NCBI RefSeq assembly: GCF_015831345.1
Contig: NZ_JADWYS010000001.1
Span: 2,260,618 to 2,324,617 of the forward strand
Origin: Caenimonas aquaedulcis
GTDB lineage: Bacteria > Pseudomonadota > Gammaproteobacteria > Burkholderiales > Burkholderiaceae_C
Length of the DNA stretch: 64,000 nucleotides
Direction: 5' to 3'
Position numbers and translations under genes: made by a program. The notes below the pieces were generated by a model, which made no database searches, had not been told where the DNA came from, and was given only the letters and a program-made list of their open reading frames with translations. Shown piece by piece: positions 50,790-60,648 of this stretch. How positions within the stretch are numbered: position 1 is the first letter of the stretch; each line of letters begins with the position of its first letter.

Positions 50790-51833
50790 TCAGCCCGGGA
50801 AGTTTTCCGGGATCTTGGCCTTGCCGCGCGCTTCGGCGGGGCTGATGATGTTGCGCTTCACCAGGTCCGCGAGGTTCTGGTCCAGCGTCTGCATGCCGAA
50901 GCTGTTGCCGGTCTGGATGGCCGAATACATCTGCGCCACCTTCGCCTCGCGGATCAGGTTGCGGATCGCCGAGGTGCCCAGCATGATCTCGTGCGCGGCG
51001 ACGCGGCCGTTGCCGTCCTTGGTCTTGCACAGCGTCTGCGAGATCACGGCCTGCAGCGACTCGGACAGCATCGCGCGGATCATTTCCTTTTCCTCGGCCG
51101 GGAACACGTCGATGATCCGGTCGATGGTCTTGGCGGCGCTGGACGTGTGCAGCGTGCCGAACACCAGGTGGCCCGTTTCCGCGGCGGTCATCGCGAGGCG
51201 GATGGTTTCCAGGTCCCGCATTTCGCCCACGAGGATCGCGTCGGGGTCTTCGCGCAGCGCGGACTTCAGCGCCGCGGCGAAGGAGAGCGTCATCGGCCCG
51301 ACCTCGCGCTGGTTGATCAGGCACTTCTTGGATTCGTGCACGAACTCGATCGGGTCTTCCACGGTGAGGATGTGGCCGAACTCGGTTTCGTTCAGGAAGT
51401 TCACCATCGCGGCGAGCGTGGTCGACTTGCCCGAACCGGTGGGCCCCGTCACCAGCACCATGCCGCGCGGCTTGAGCGCGAGGTCGCCGAAGATCTTGGG
51501 CGCGTTCAGCTGCTCGAGCGTCAGGATCTTGGAGGGGATGGTCCGGAACACGGCGCCGGCGCCGCGGTTCTGGTTGAAGGCGTTGACGCGGAAGCGCGCG
51601 AGCCCGTCGATCTCGAAGGAGAAGTCGACCTCCAGGAACTCTTCGTAGTTCTTGCGCTGGGTGTCGTTCATGATGTCGTACACCATGGCATGGACCGCCT
51701 TGTGGTCCAGGGCATCGACGTTGATGCGGCGCACGTCGCCATGGACGCGGATCATGGGGGGCAAGCCGGCCGACAGGTGCAGGTCGGACGCCTTGTTCTT
51801 CACGCTGAAAGCCAGCAGCTGGGTAATATCCAC
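50790..51833 (-). CDS. pilT: Type IV pilus retraction ATPase PilT
   Basis: A 347-residue hexameric ATPase with ASDLHLSAGLPPMIRVHGD near the N-terminus, GPTGSGKST near 133, the Asp box ILTVEDPIEFVH, Walker B AILVGEMRD, the His box GHLVFGTLHTSS and AIRNLIRE near the C-terminus. The last is the conserved AIRNLIRE motif needed for retraction. The start is GTG 51833 (VDITQLLAFSV) with AGGGA upstream. It is divergent from yggS, an arrangement seen across many proteobacteria. Confidence 0.95.
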   Translation of the reverse strand: MDITQLLAFSVKNKASDLHLSAGLPPMIRVHGDVRRINVDALDHKAVHAMVYDIMNDTQRKNYEEFLEVDFSFEIDGLARFRVNAFNQNRGAGAVFRTIPSKILTLEQLNAPKIFGDLALKPRGMVLVTGPTGSGKSTTLAAMVNFLNETEFGHILTVEDPIEFVHESKKCLINQREVGPMTLSFAAALKSALREDPDAILVGEMRDLETIRLAMTAAETGHLVFGTLHTSSAAKTIDRIIDVFPAEEKEMIRAMLSESLQAVISQTLCKTKDGNGRVAAHEIMLGTSAIRNLIREAKVAQMYSAIQTGNSFGMQTLDQNLADLVKRNIISPAEARGKAKIPENFPG

Positions 51834-51875
51834 GGGTCCCTCTATTTCTCGAATCCGAACGGTTGCCGGTTGATT

Positions 51876-52583
51876 ATGACCACGATTTCCAACAACCTCC
51901 AGAGAGTTCGCGAGCGGATCGAAGCGGCCTGCGCGGGGGCCAACCGCCCCGTGAACGAAGTCACGTTGCTGGCCGTCTCCAAGACGTTCGTCCCCGACGC
52001 GGTGCGGGAAGCCTTCGCGGCGGGGCAGACGGCCTTCGGCGAGAACTACATCCAGGAAGGCGTCGAGAAGATCGGCCTCCTGCGGGACCTTCCCTTGCAG
52101 TGGCACTGCATCGGCCCCATCCAGAGCAACAAGACGCGCCTCGTCGCCGCGCACTTCGACTGGGCGCACACGGTGGATCGCCTGAAGATCGCGCAGCGGC
52201 TCTCCGAACAGCGGCCGGAAGGGCTGCCCCCGTTACAGGTCTGCATCCAGGTGAACATCGACGGCGGCGGCACCAAATCGGGGGTCGATCCGAAGGAAGC
52301 CCTGGCGCTCGCCCGCGAGGTCGCGCAGCTGCCCCGGCTCGCGCTTCGGGGCCTGATGACCCTCCCCGAGCCCGCCGCGGACTTCGCGGCGCAAAAGGCG
52401 GTGCATGCGCGCGCACGCGCCTTGTTCGACGAACTGAAGGCGGCAGGCCTGGCGATCGACACCCTGTCGATGGGCATGACGGCCGACCTGGAAGCCGCGA
52501 TCGCCGCGGGCAGCACCCTGGTGCGCGTGGGCACCGCGATCTTCGGCGGGCGGGCTACTTCTTCGGCATCGCCGGCGGCTTGA
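51876..52583 (+). CDS. yggS: PLP homeostasis protein (YggS/PLPBP family)
   Basis: A 235-residue single-domain PLP-binding protein of alanine-racemase-like barrel fold. The PLP lysine lies in LLAVSKTFVPD near residue 36. FGENYIQEG near 55, WHCIGPIQSNK near 75 and LSMGMTADLEAAI near 205 (phosphate-binding) are the family hallmarks. It has no enzyme activity but keeps free PLP and amino acid pools in balance. It overlaps the convergent DUF3617 gene by 29 bases. Confidence 0.93.
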   Translation: MTTISNNLQRVRERIEAACAGANRPVNEVTLLAVSKTFVPDAVREAFAAGQTAFGENYIQEGVEKIGLLRDLPLQWHCIGPIQSNKTRLVAAHFDWAHTVDRLKIAQRLSEQRPEGLPPLQVCIQVNIDGGGTKSGVDPKEALALAREVAQLPRLALRGLMTLPEPAADFAAQKAVHARARALFDELKAAGLAIDTLSMGMTADLEAAIAAGSTLVRVGTAIFGGRATSSASPAA

Positions 52584-53109
52584 CCGAGCCGCAGTCGGCC
52601 GCGAGCCACTTGCCGGAGCTTTCCATGTTCATCTTCTCGGGCTTGCCCTGGACCGTGGTGTTCACCGTCATCTTCGTGGAATAGGCCTCGGGGCTGGTGA
52701 AGGTCATGGTGCCCTCTCCGCTGGAAGGCGGGTTGGTGCAGGCGAAGGCCATCTTCATGGTGTTGCCGCTGCGCGACTGCTGGGTGGTCTTGCAGTCGCC
52801 TTTTTGCGACGGAATCTCGTTGCGCTCGACCATCTCCCTGGTCATGCACATCTGCAGCGTCATGCCGCCGGGGCCGCCACCGCCCATCTTCATGCCGCGC
52901 TGCGCCATCGCCTCTTCCATCATCTTGCGCTGGTCGGGCGGCATGCTGGCCAGCTGCTGCTGCATCTGAGCCATCTTCTGCTCCATCTCGCCGCTGCCGC
53001 TCTGCATCCTGCTCGTGATTTCCCAGAGGCCGGGCTTGAGGGACTGGGCCGCGGCCGGCAGTGCCGCTGCAGCGAAAAGAAGGGTCGCTAGGAGGCTGAA
53101 GCGCTTCAT
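52555..53109 (-). CDS. DUF3617 family secreted protein
   Basis: A 184-residue protein with a cleavable signal peptide (LLATLLFAAAALPAAAQS) followed by LKPGLWEITSRM, the typical DUF3617 opening. Met/Gln-rich helical sequence lies in the middle (QKMAQMQQQLASMPPDQ). Cysteines in CMTREM, DCKTTQQ, AFACTN and ADCGSV probably form two disulfides. The function of this periplasmic family is not known. Its last 29 bases overlap the 3' end of yggS on the opposite strand. Confidence 0.85.
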   Translation of the reverse strand: MKRFSLLATLLFAAAALPAAAQSLKPGLWEITSRMQSGSGEMEQKMAQMQQQLASMPPDQRKMMEEAMAQRGMKMGGGGPGGMTLQMCMTREMVERNEIPSQKGDCKTTQQSRSGNTMKMAFACTNPPSSGEGTMTFTSPEAYSTKMTVNTTVQGKPEKMNMESSGKWLAADCGSVKPPAMPKK

Positions 53110-53169
53110 CTGGATTCCCCTGGCTGGTGGATGGCGCATTCTTGCCAAAGGTCCCGACCGTGGCAAGTC

Positions 53170-54663
53170 TCAAGCCGCAGTGGCCTGCCGCACGGCGTGC
53201 TCCCAGCCCGCCATGAGTTCCCCCGCCCGGGCGCGGTCCAGGGTCGGGATGAAGCGGCGCTCGGACTTCCACAGCTTGGACAGTTCGTCCGTGTCCTTGT
53301 AGACCCCGCGCGCGAGGCCCGCAAGGTAGGCGGCGCCCAGCGCGGTGGTTTCCGTGACGGCCGGGCGCACGACCGGGATGCCCAGCAGGTCCGCCTGGAA
53401 TTGCATCAGCAGGTCGTTGACGCAAGCGCCCCCGTCGACGCGCAATTCGCTCACCGGCGCGGCGCCCGCGGCCACGGCGTCGCGGCTCATGGCCTGCAGC
53501 AATGCGGCGCTCTGGTAGGCGATGCTTTCCAGCGATGCGCGCGCAATGTGCGCGAGCGTCGTGCCGCGCGTGAGGCCCGTGATCGTGCCGCGGGCGTCCG
53601 GCTTCCAATAGGGAGCTCCCAGCCCCGTGAACGCCGGCACGACCATCACGCCGCCCGAGTCGGGCACGCTCTCGGCGAGGCCCTGCACCTCACCGCTGCC
53701 CTTGATCGCGCGCAGCCCGTCGCGCAGCCACTGCACCACCGCACCCCCGACGAACACGCTGCCCTCGGTCGCGAATTCCGTGCGGGGCCCGGTCTGCGCC
53801 GCGCTGGTCGTGAGCAGCCCGTTCGACGAGGTCTGGAACTTCGAGCCGGTGTGCATCAGCATGAAGCAGCCCGTGCCGTAGGTGTTCTTGGCCATGCCCG
53901 CGTCGAAGCAGGCCTGCCCGAAGAGCGCGCTCTGCTGGTCGCCCGCGACGCCGCCGATCATGATCGAGCCGCCCAGCAGCGCGGGCACCGTCTCGCCATA
54001 CACCGCGCTGGACGGCAGCACCTTGGGCATCAGTTCCACCGGCACGTCCAGCAGCGCGAGCAGCTCCGCATCCCACTCGTTGCGGTGCACGTTGAAGAGC
54101 ATCGTGCGCGAGGCGTTCGTCACGTCGGTCGCATGCAGCGCACCGCCGGTGAGCTGCCAGAGCAGCCAGCTGTCGATGGTGCCGAAGGCGAGCTCGCCCC
54201 GCTTCGCCTGCTCGCGCGCGCCGGGCACGTGTTCCAGCAGCCACTGGATTTTCGTCGCCGAGAAGTAGGAGTCGATCAGAAGGCCGGTGCGCGACTGGAT
54301 CAGCTGCGCATGCCCCTGCTCGCGCAGCCGCGCACAGGTGGGTTCGCCGCGACGGTCCTGCCACACGATCGCGTGATGGATCGGGCGGCCGGTCTTGCGG
54401 TTCCAGATCACCGTCGTCTCGCGCTGGTTCGTGATGCCCAGCGCCTGGATGTCGCCGACCGCGAGGCCCGCCTTCGCGATCGCCTCCTGCGCGGTGGCAA
54501 GCTGGCCGCGCCAGATCTCCATCGGGTCATGCTCGACCCAGCCGGGCTGCGGATAGATCTGCGGCAGCTCCTGCTGCGCCTGCGCGACCACCTGTCCCCC
54601 CTCATCGAAAACGATGCTGCGCGAACTGGAAGTGCCTTGGTCGAGTGCGAGTAGATACGTCAT
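53170..54663 (-). CDS. glpK: Glycerol kinase
   Basis: A 497-residue FGGY kinase beginning [20 protein letters not shown] (ATP-binding phosphate 1). It has [27 protein letters not shown] cut into its usual parts near 80-105, [13 protein letters not shown] near 265 and [11 protein letters not shown] near 410. It phosphorylates glycerol to sn-glycerol 3-phosphate with ATP. No glpF, glpD or glpR is adjacent, so it is an orphan here. It lies 20 bases beyond the stop of the putA-linked Lrp gene, on the same strand. Confidence 0.95.
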   Translation of the reverse strand: MTYLLALDQGTSSSRSIVFDEGGQVVAQAQQELPQIYPQPGWVEHDPMEIWRGQLATAQEAIAKAGLAVGDIQALGITNQRETTVIWNRKTGRPIHHAIVWQDRRGEPTCARLREQGHAQLIQSRTGLLIDSYFSATKIQWLLEHVPGAREQAKRGELAFGTIDSWLLWQLTGGALHATDVTNASRTMLFNVHRNEWDAELLALLDVPVELMPKVLPSSAVYGETVPALLGGSIMIGGVAGDQQSALFGQACFDAGMAKNTYGTGCFMLMHTGSKFQTSSNGLLTTSAAQTGPRTEFATEGSVFVGGAVVQWLRDGLRAIKGSGEVQGLAESVPDSGGVMVVPAFTGLGAPYWKPDARGTITGLTRGTTLAHIARASLESIAYQSAALLQAMSRDAVAAGAAPVSELRVDGGACVNDLLMQFQADLLGIPVVRPAVTETTALGAAYLAGLARGVYKDTDELSKLWKSERRFIPTLDRARAGELMAGWEHAVRQATAA

Positions 54664-54683
54664 CGTGTGCGAATGTAGGGCAA

Positions 54684-55163
54684 TCAGAAACCCAACGCCA
54701 GACGCGTCGTGCTCTTCACCTCTTCCATCACCGCGTAGGTGCGCGTCTCGCGCACGCCGGGCAGCTGCCACAGCACCGTGCCCGCGAAGTCTCGGTAGGC
54801 CCGCATGTCCGCCATGCGCGTCTTGAGCAGGTAGTCGAAGCCGCCCGCGACCATATGGCATTCCATGATCTCGCCGTGCACCTGGACTGCCGCCTTGAAC
54901 GCCTCGAACACATTGGGCGTGGTGCGGTCCAGCAGCACCTCGACGAAGACCATCATCCCCGCGCCCAGCTTCAGCGGGTTGAGGCGCGCTTCGTAACCCA
55001 GGATGTAGCCGTCCCGGGTGAGGCGCTGGACGCGCGCCAGGACGGCGGTGGGCGAGAGCGTCACCGCCTCGGCCAGCTTGAGGTTGGACACCCGCCCGTC
55101 CTGCTGCAGGACGTTCAGGATTTTCAAGTCGATCTTGTCGATTTCGGAGCTTGCTTCCGGCAT
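54684..55163 (-). CDS. putR: Lrp/AsnC family regulator, probable PutR
   Basis: A 159-residue protein with an HTH ([29 protein letters not shown] cut across 8-36; [12 protein letters not shown] recognition helix) and an Lrp effector domain ([15 protein letters not shown]). It is divergent from putA. In alphaproteobacteria and many betaproteobacteria an Lrp-type PutR activates putA in response to proline. The putA product here lacks its own DNA-binding domain, which agrees with a separate regulator. The ATG at 55163 ([10 protein letters not shown]) is chosen; the frame continues upstream into the operator. Confidence 0.85.
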   Translation of the reverse strand: MPEASSEIDKIDLKILNVLQQDGRVSNLKLAEAVTLSPTAVLARVQRLTRDGYILGYEARLNPLKLGAGMMVFVEVLLDRTTPNVFEAFKAAVQVHGEIMECHMVAGGFDYLLKTRMADMRAYRDFAGTVLWQLPGVRETRTYAVMEEVKSTTRLALGF

Positions 55164-55176
55164 GGCTAGTGATTGG

Positions 55177-55211
55177 TTCGGCGAATCGCCGAAATTTAGC
55201 GTGAAATTCAC
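55177..55211. promoter_or_regulatory. Palindromic operator candidate between putR and putA
   Basis: The 73-bp spacer holds a perfect 17-bp palindrome TTCGGCGA-A-TCGCCGAA (55177-55193) and a second perfect palindrome GTGAA-A-TTCAC (55201-55211), with centres 21 bases apart. Spacing near two helical turns suits an octameric Lrp-type regulator. The function is inferred. Confidence 0.5.
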
Positions 55212-55236
55212 TGCAAAGCCAGACACCATCGGGGGC

Positions 55237-58215
55237 ATGACCCCATCGCCCGACCCGCTCCCGCCGCCCACCCAGCGCCTGCCCTTCCCCTACCGCCCCG
55301 AAGCCGGCGTCGTCGGCGACCGTCTGCGCTCCCTCGGTGGCGCGCTCGACTGGGCCGCCGCTGCGCAGGTCGCCCGTCCCTGGGTGGAAGCCGTGCGCCG
55401 GCACCCGCCCCCGTTCTGGGCGATGGAAAGCCTGCTGAAGGAATACCCGATCTCCAGCGCGGAGGGCCTCGCCCTCATGCGCCTGGCGGAAGCGCTGCTG
55501 CGCGTGCCCGATGCGGAGACGGCCATCGCGCTCACCGCCGACCAGCTGGGCCGCGCGGACTTCGACGGCGCCACCGACGGCGCGCTCGCACGGTTGTCGC
55601 AAACGGCGATCGCGATGTCCAAGAAATTCCTGCCGGGCGAGGAGCGCGAGCGAGGCCTCTTCGGAAAGCTCGGCGCGAAGACCGTCGTCGCCGCGACGCT
55701 TCGCGCGGTGCAGCTGCTGGGCCGGCAGTTCGTGCTCGGCCAGGACATCGGCGAGGCGATGAAGGAAGCGGATGCCGCGCGACGCCAGCAGGAGAACGTG
55801 CGCTTCTCCTACGACATGCTCGGCGAAGGCGCGCGCACCGGAGACGATGCGCTGCGCTATCTCGAGAGTTACCGCCACGCGATCGAATCGATCGCGACAC
55901 GCGCGAAGGCCGACGGCCCGGTCGAGCGCAACGACGGCATTTCGATCAAGCTGAGCGCGCTGCATCCTCGCTACGAGGACGCGCAGCGCGAGCGCGTGCT
56001 GCGCGAGCTGGTGCCGCGCGTGTGGGGCCTGTGCGAGCAGGCGGCGCGCGCGAACATCAACCTCACCATCGACGCGGAGGAAGTGGACCGGCTGGAACTC
56101 TCGCTCGACGTCTTCGAGGCGCTCGCGCAGCGCATCGCGGCGCAGCACCCGCAGTGGCAGGGATTCGGGCTCGCGCTGCAGGCCTACCAGACACGCGCGC
56201 TGGAGTTGATCCAGCATGTCGCGGAAATCGCCCGCCGCTACCGACTGCGCTTCATGTGCCGCCTCGTCAAGGGCGCCTATTGGGACGCCGAAATCAAGCG
56301 CGCGCAGGAAGCCGGCCTGCCCCACTACCCGGTGTTCACGCACAAGCACCACACGGACATTTCCTACCTCGCCTGCGCGCGCGCGCTGCTCCAGGCGCAG
56401 GACGTGATCTATCCGCAGTTCGCCACGCACAACGCGGGCACCATCGCCGCCATCCTGCAGATGGCGTCGAGGACCGGCAGCGCCTTCGAACTCCAACGCC
56501 TGCACGGCATGGGCGAAGGTGTCTACCGCGAAGTGATGCGCAACCCACTCATCGCCTGCCGGGTGTACGCGCCCGTCGGCCAGCATCGCGACCTGCTCGC
56601 CTATCTCGTGCGCCGGCTGCTGGAGAACGGCGCGAACTCCTCCTTCGTCCACCAGCTCGCCGACGAATCGGTGGGCATGGACCAGCTGCTCGTCTCGCCG
56701 CTGCGCCTGGAGCCGGCGCCTTCGCTGCCCCTGCCGCTCGAGCTCTACGGCCCGCAACGCGCGAACAGCGCGGGCCTGGACCTCACGGTGGACAGCATGC
56801 GCGCGCCCCTGCTCGCGGCGCTCGGCCAGGCCAGCGCGCCGCACGTCGCGGAGAACAGCGCGCAAGACGTGGCCGCGGCCATGACGCGCTCGCTCGCCGC
56901 CTACCCCGCGTGGCGCGCGACGCCGGTGGCCACGCGCGCGGCCGTACTGCGCCGCGCAGCGGACATGATGGAAGCACGCATGCCCGCGCTGTGCGCGCTG
57001 CTGGTGAAGGAAGCGCGCAAGACCTGGGGCGACTGCGTGTCCGAGGTGCGCGAGGCGGTCGACTTCCTGCGCTACTACGCGAACGAGGCCGAGCGCATCA
57101 TGCAGCCCGTCGCGATGCCTGGGCCCACGGGAGAGACCAACGAACTGCGCTTGACCCCGCGCGGCCCCTGGGTGTGCATCAGCCCCTGGAACTTTCCGCT
57201 CGCGATCTTCACCGGCCAGGTGGCGGCCGCGCTCGCCACCGGCAACACCGTGCTCGCCAAGCCCGCGGAACAGACGCCCGCGATCGCGCTCGAAGCCGTC
57301 GCGCTGCTGCACGAAGCCGGCGTGCCGAAAGACGCGCTGCAATGCCTGCACGGCCCCGGCGAAACCGTCGGCGCGGCGCTCGTTGCGCATCCGCGCGTCG
57401 CCGGCGTCGTCTTCACCGGCTCGACGCAAGTCGCCAAGATCATCCAGCGCGCCCTCGCCGACAAGGACGGCCCGATCGTCCCGCTGATCGCCGAAACGGG
57501 CGGCATCAACGCGATGCTGGTCGATTCCACCGCGCTGCCCGAGCAGGTCACCGATGCAGTCGTGCAGAGCGCCTTCCGCTCGGCGGGTCAGCGCTGCTCG
57601 GCGCTGCGCCTCCTGTGCGTGCACGAGGGCATCGCCGACGGCGTGATCGAGATGATCCAGGGCGCCGCGCGCGAGCTCGTGACGGGCGATCCCGCGCTGC
57701 TGTCCACCGACGTCGGGCCGGTCATCGACGACGAAGCCTTCGACGGATTGCAGCAGCAACTCCAGCGCCTGCATGGCGAAGCCCGGGCGCTGCTGCCGCC
57801 TTCTCCCGTCACGCCGGGGTCCCATCTCATCGCGCCGCAGGCCTTCGAGATGAACAGCATCGCCGACGTGCGCCGCGAAATCTTCGGCCCCGTGCTGCAC
57901 ATCGTGCGCTGGCGCGGCGACCCGCAGGCGGTCATCGACGAAGTGAATGCGCTCGGCTACGGACTCACGCTGGGCATCCAGACCCGCATCGACAGCCGCG
58001 CGGACGCGCTGGCCACGCAGGCGCACATCGGCAACGTCTACGTCAACCGCAACATGATCGGCGCCGTCGTGGGCGTGCAGCCCTTCGGCGGCGAGGGCCT
58101 GTCGGGCACCGGGCCGAAGGCCGGCGGCCCGCATTACCTGTACCGCTTTTGCGCGGAACAGACTCTCACGATCAATACGACCGCGGCGGGAGGCAACGTG
58201 CAGCTGCTGGCGTGA
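55237..58215 (+). CDS. putA: Bifunctional proline dehydrogenase/L-glutamate-gamma-semialdehyde dehydrogenase
   Basis: A 992-residue protein. Residues about 80-480 are the FAD-dependent proline dehydrogenase barrel ([12 protein letters not shown] near 190, [10 protein letters not shown] near 345). Residues about 520-990 are the aldehyde dehydrogenase domain with [10 protein letters not shown] near 650, ETGGINAML near 755 (general base Glu) and [12 protein letters not shown] near 785 (catalytic Cys). It oxidises proline to glutamate by channelling P5C. It lacks the ribbon-helix-helix DNA-binding domain and C-terminal extension of E. coli PutA (1320 residues), so it is a minimal type-A PutA and regulation must come from the divergent Lrp protein. 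Confidence 0.95.
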   Translation: MTPSPDPLPPPTQRLPFPYRPEAGVVGDRLRSLGGALDWAAAAQVARPWVEAVRRHPPPFWAMESLLKEYPISSAEGLALMRLAEALLRVPDAETAIALTADQLGRADFDGATDGALARLSQTAIAMSKKFLPGEERERGLFGKLGAKTVVAATLRAVQLLGRQFVLGQDIGEAMKEADAARRQQENVRFSYDMLGEGARTGDDALRYLESYRHAIESIATRAKADGPVERNDGISIKLSALHPRYEDAQRERVLRELVPRVWGLCEQAARANINLTIDAEEVDRLELSLDVFEALAQRIAAQHPQWQGFGLALQAYQTRALELIQHVAEIARRYRLRFMCRLVKGAYWDAEIKRAQEAGLPHYPVFTHKHHTDISYLACARALLQAQDVIYPQFATHNAGTIAAILQMASRTGSAFELQRLHGMGEGVYREVMRNPLIACRVYAPVGQHRDLLAYLVRRLLENGANSSFVHQLADESVGMDQLLVSPLRLEPAPSLPLPLELYGPQRANSAGLDLTVDSMRAPLLAALGQASAPHVAENSAQDVAAAMTRSLAAYPAWRATPVATRAAVLRRAADMMEARMPALCALLVKEARKTWGDCVSEVREAVDFLRYYANEAERIMQPVAMPGPTGETNELRLTPRGPWVCISPWNFPLAIFTGQVAAALATGNTVLAKPAEQTPAIALEAVALLHEAGVPKDALQCLHGPGETVGAALVAHPRVAGVVFTGSTQVAKIIQRALADKDGPIVPLIAETGGINAMLVDSTALPEQVTDAVVQSAFRSAGQRCSALRLLCVHEGIADGVIEMIQGAARELVTGDPALLSTDVGPVIDDEAFDGLQQQLQRLHGEARALLPPSPVTPGSHLIAPQAFEMNSIADVRREIFGPVLHIVRWRGDPQAVIDEVNALGYGLTLGIQTRIDSRADALATQAHIGNVYVNRNMIGAVVGVQPFGGEGLSGTGPKAGGPHYLYRFCAEQTLTINTTAAGGNVQLLA

Positions 58216-58276
58216 GGCCGCCGCAGCGGGAGCGCTTGCGGTATGGTCGCGTGATCCCTTCTACGACACCGCCGCC

Positions 58277-59011
58277 ATGACGATCACCCCCGCCCTCCTC
58301 CGGACCTTCGCACCCACCGGCACCTTGCGCGCCTCCATCAACCTCGGCAACCCGATCCTCGCCAGCCAGGCGCCCGGCGCGGCGCAACCGCATGGCGTCT
58401 CGGTGGACCTGGCAGGTGAATTCGCGAAGCGCCTCGGCCTGCCGCTGGAGCTCGTGGTGTTCGACGCCGCGGGCAAGTCGGTCGCCGCGGTGGCCGAAGA
58501 GCGCGCGGACTTCGGCTTCTTCGCCGTCGATCCCGCGCGCGGCGAGAGCATCGCGTTCACCGCGCCTTACGTGCTGATCGAGGGCGCCTACATGGTCCGG
58601 CAGGAGTCGCCCCTGCAATCCAACGGCGAGGTGGACGTGCCGGGCCGCACGGTCGTGGTGGGCAAAGCGAGCGCGTACGACCTGTATCTCACGCGCGAGA
58701 TCCGCCACGCGAGCCTCGAACGCGCCGCCACCTCCCAGGCCGTCGTCGATCACTTCATGCAGGGCGGCTTCGACGTCGCCGCCGGGGTGAAGCAGCAACT
58801 CGAATCCGATGCGCAGCGCGTGCCCGGCGTGCGCCTGCTGCCCGGGCGCTTCATGGTGATCCAGCAGGCGATGGGCCTGCCCAAGAGCCGCGGGCCCGAA
58901 GCCGCCGCGGAACTCGCGCGTTTCGTCGAGGAGATGAAGGCGAGCGGCTTCGTGGCGAAGGCTCTGCAGCGGCACGGAATCCAGGGCGCCTCCGTCGCGC
59001 CCGCTGCCTGA
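58277..59011 (+). CDS. Substrate-binding-protein-fold protein without signal peptide
   Basis: A 244-residue protein of the extracellular solute-binding family 3 (amino-acid binding) fold: GTLRASINLGNPIL near 15, GVSVDLAGEFAKRLGLPLELVVFD cut near 42-65, and ADFGFFAVDPARGESIAFTAPYV near 80. Export normally needs an N-terminal signal, but the sequence starts MTITPALLRTFAPTG with no hydrophobic core, and no better upstream start is seen. No permease or ATPase is adjacent. It may work in the cytoplasm as a sensor or enzyme-like domain, or be exported in an unusual way. Confidence 0.75.
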   Translation: MTITPALLRTFAPTGTLRASINLGNPILASQAPGAAQPHGVSVDLAGEFAKRLGLPLELVVFDAAGKSVAAVAEERADFGFFAVDPARGESIAFTAPYVLIEGAYMVRQESPLQSNGEVDVPGRTVVVGKASAYDLYLTREIRHASLERAATSQAVVDHFMQGGFDVAAGVKQQLESDAQRVPGVRLLPGRFMVIQQAMGLPKSRGPEAAAELARFVEEMKASGFVAKALQRHGIQGASVAPAA

Positions 59012-59030
59012 GTTTCTCCCGGCGGTCAGC

Positions 59031-59717
59031 TCACCACTGCGCGCCGAAGGTCCGGCGCAAGTCCTCGATCTGCGATTCGTCCAGCGGCCGCGCCGCGCCG
59101 CGATCGAGCACCGCGAGCTTCGCCGTCTCTTCCAGCTCCTCGAGCACCGCCATCGCCTGTGCGGGCGTGTCGTGCCAGACGTTGGGGCCGAGCCGCGAGA
59201 GCATCACCACGCGGATCGGCACGCCGCGCGCCGCATGCCGCGCAATGGCCTGGGCCACCGCATGCGCCGCAGCGGCATCGCCGGGGCGGTGATACGGGAC
59301 GAGCGGCACGTGGCCCACCTTCATCACGAAATACGGGGTGATCGGCGCCAGCAGTTCGCCTTCGGGCACGCCGGGGGGCGGCGACAGGCTCGCCGCCACG
59401 CAATGCGTGCTGTGCGTGTGGATCACGCAGTGCGCGGGCTGTCCGGCGGCCGCGGTCGCGTCGTAGATGGCGCGATGCAACGCGATGGTCTTGCTCGCGC
59501 GGTCGCCGCCCGTCTGCACGCCGGCGTCGTCGAGCTTCGCGAGGCGCGCCGGGTCGAGCGTGCCCAGGCAGGCATCGGTCGGCGTGATGAGGAATCCGCC
59601 GCCATCGGCGGCGGGCAGCCGCACGCTGATGTTGCCCGCCGTCGCATGCACGTAGCCGCGCGCGAAGAGGCTCGCGCCGACGCGGCAGATCTCGTCCCTC
59701 GCCTGCGCTTCGTTCAT
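59031..59717 (-). CDS. otnC: Class II aldolase-fold 3-oxo-tetronate 4-phosphate decarboxylase
   Basis: A 228-residue class II aldolase/adducin-family protein with ATAGNISVRL near 26 (phosphate-binding), LHRAIYD near 85 and the zinc ligands HTHSTHCVAASL near 98; a further ligand is expected near 160. With OtnK encoded in the same operon, it fits OtnC, which decarboxylates 3-oxo-tetronate 4-phosphate to dihydroxyacetone phosphate. Its ATG overlaps the stop of the GntR gene. It is the last gene of the operon. Confidence 0.85.
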   Translation of the reverse strand: MNEAQARDEICRVGASLFARGYVHATAGNISVRLPAADGGGFLITPTDACLGTLDPARLAKLDDAGVQTGGDRASKTIALHRAIYDATAAAGQPAHCVIHTHSTHCVAASLSPPPGVPEGELLAPITPYFVMKVGHVPLVPYHRPGDAAAAHAVAQAIARHAARGVPIRVVMLSRLGPNVWHDTPAQAMAVLEELEETAKLAVLDRGAARPLDESQIEDLRRTFGAQW

Positions 59718-60640
59718 GACGCTTCTCCCAGTTTGGTGATGCGCGCGGTGTTCAGGTGCTGGCGCAGGAACTGCGCGGCTTCCATGCGCTCGCCGCGCGC
59801 GAGCAGGTCGATCAGCGCGAGGTGCTCCTCGCATTGGCGCTGCAGGCGCGCGGCGTCCAGCCGCGTGCCGTACTCCACCACGCGGCGCATCTGGTTGATG
59901 GTGCGCAGCGACTCCAGCAGGAATCGGTTGTGCGCGCCCGCCACCAGCGTCTCGTGCAGGTGCACGCCGGCCTGGAACAGCTGCGCGGGGTTGCAACGCA
60001 GTGGCCCGCCTTCCAGCAGCGCGAGCTGCTCGCGCCGGCACTTCTCCAGCTCGGCGCGGTCGATGTCGTAGCCCGGCTCGAGGATGGCCGCGGGCTCGAT
60101 GATCATGCGGAAGCGATAGCTCTCGCGGTGCGAGGCGAGGTCGTTGAGCAGCGGGCGGAAGATCCAGCCGCGCCCCGGCTTGCGATCCACCATCCCTTCG
60201 CGCGCCATGCGGTTGAGGATGCGCTGCACCGCCGGCCGCGCCAAACCGTAACGCGCCATGAGATCCGCCTCGCTGACCTCCTGCTCCAGTTTCCCGGCGA
60301 TGCGGTCGTTGGCGATGCGCAGGTAGGTGGAGTCCTCGGAGTCCGCGACAGGCGCGAGGTCCAGCCGCGCCAATTTCTCGCGCGGCAGCGCGAGCTGGAA
60401 GCCGCGGTGCGGCTGCGAACTCACGACGCCCTGGCCCGCGAGGTACTGCAAGGCCTTGCGCACCGGCGAGCGGGAGACGCCGAGTTCTTCCCCCAGCGAC
60501 TGCTCGGTCAGGCGGTGTCCGAGGGGGAAGTCCTCGCGGCGGATCAGCTCGACGATGCGCGAGGCGAGTGTCGGGATCAGCGCGCTCACCCGCGACGGTG
60601 CCGGCGCGAGCGGTTTGCGGGAGCTGCGGGCTGTGGCCAT
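59714..60640 (-). CDS. GntR/FadR-type regulator with two winged-helix domains
   Basis: A 308-residue protein. Residues about 18-85 are a GntR winged helix (SLGEELGVSRSPVRKALQYLAG). A second winged-helix-like segment follows near 115-170 (EADLMARYGLARPAVQRILNRM). The C-terminal part (about 175-300) is an all-helical FCD-type ligand domain with the expected Asp/His/Arg positions. Normal FadR-type proteins of about 230 residues have only one HTH. It sits inside the otn operon and would regulate it in response to a sugar acid or its phosphate. ATG 60640 lies 8 bases after the otnK stop. Confidence 0.85.
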   Translation of the reverse strand: MATARSSRKPLAPAPSRVSALIPTLASRIVELIRREDFPLGHRLTEQSLGEELGVSRSPVRKALQYLAGQGVVSSQPHRGFQLALPREKLARLDLAPVADSEDSTYLRIANDRIAGKLEQEVSEADLMARYGLARPAVQRILNRMAREGMVDRKPGRGWIFRPLLNDLASHRESYRFRMIIEPAAILEPGYDIDRAELEKCRREQLALLEGGPLRCNPAQLFQAGVHLHETLVAGAHNRFLLESLRTINQMRRVVEYGTRLDAARLQRQCEEHLALIDLLARGERMEAAQFLRQHLNTARITKLGEAS

Positions 60641-60648
60641 GGCCCGTA

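Noticed and set aside
53170..58134. A minus-strand frame open for about 1654 codons across glpK, putR and putA
   Set aside because: Only the glpK part is real. The rest is antisense to putA, has the biased R/A/H/G composition of high-GC shadow frames, and no domain.
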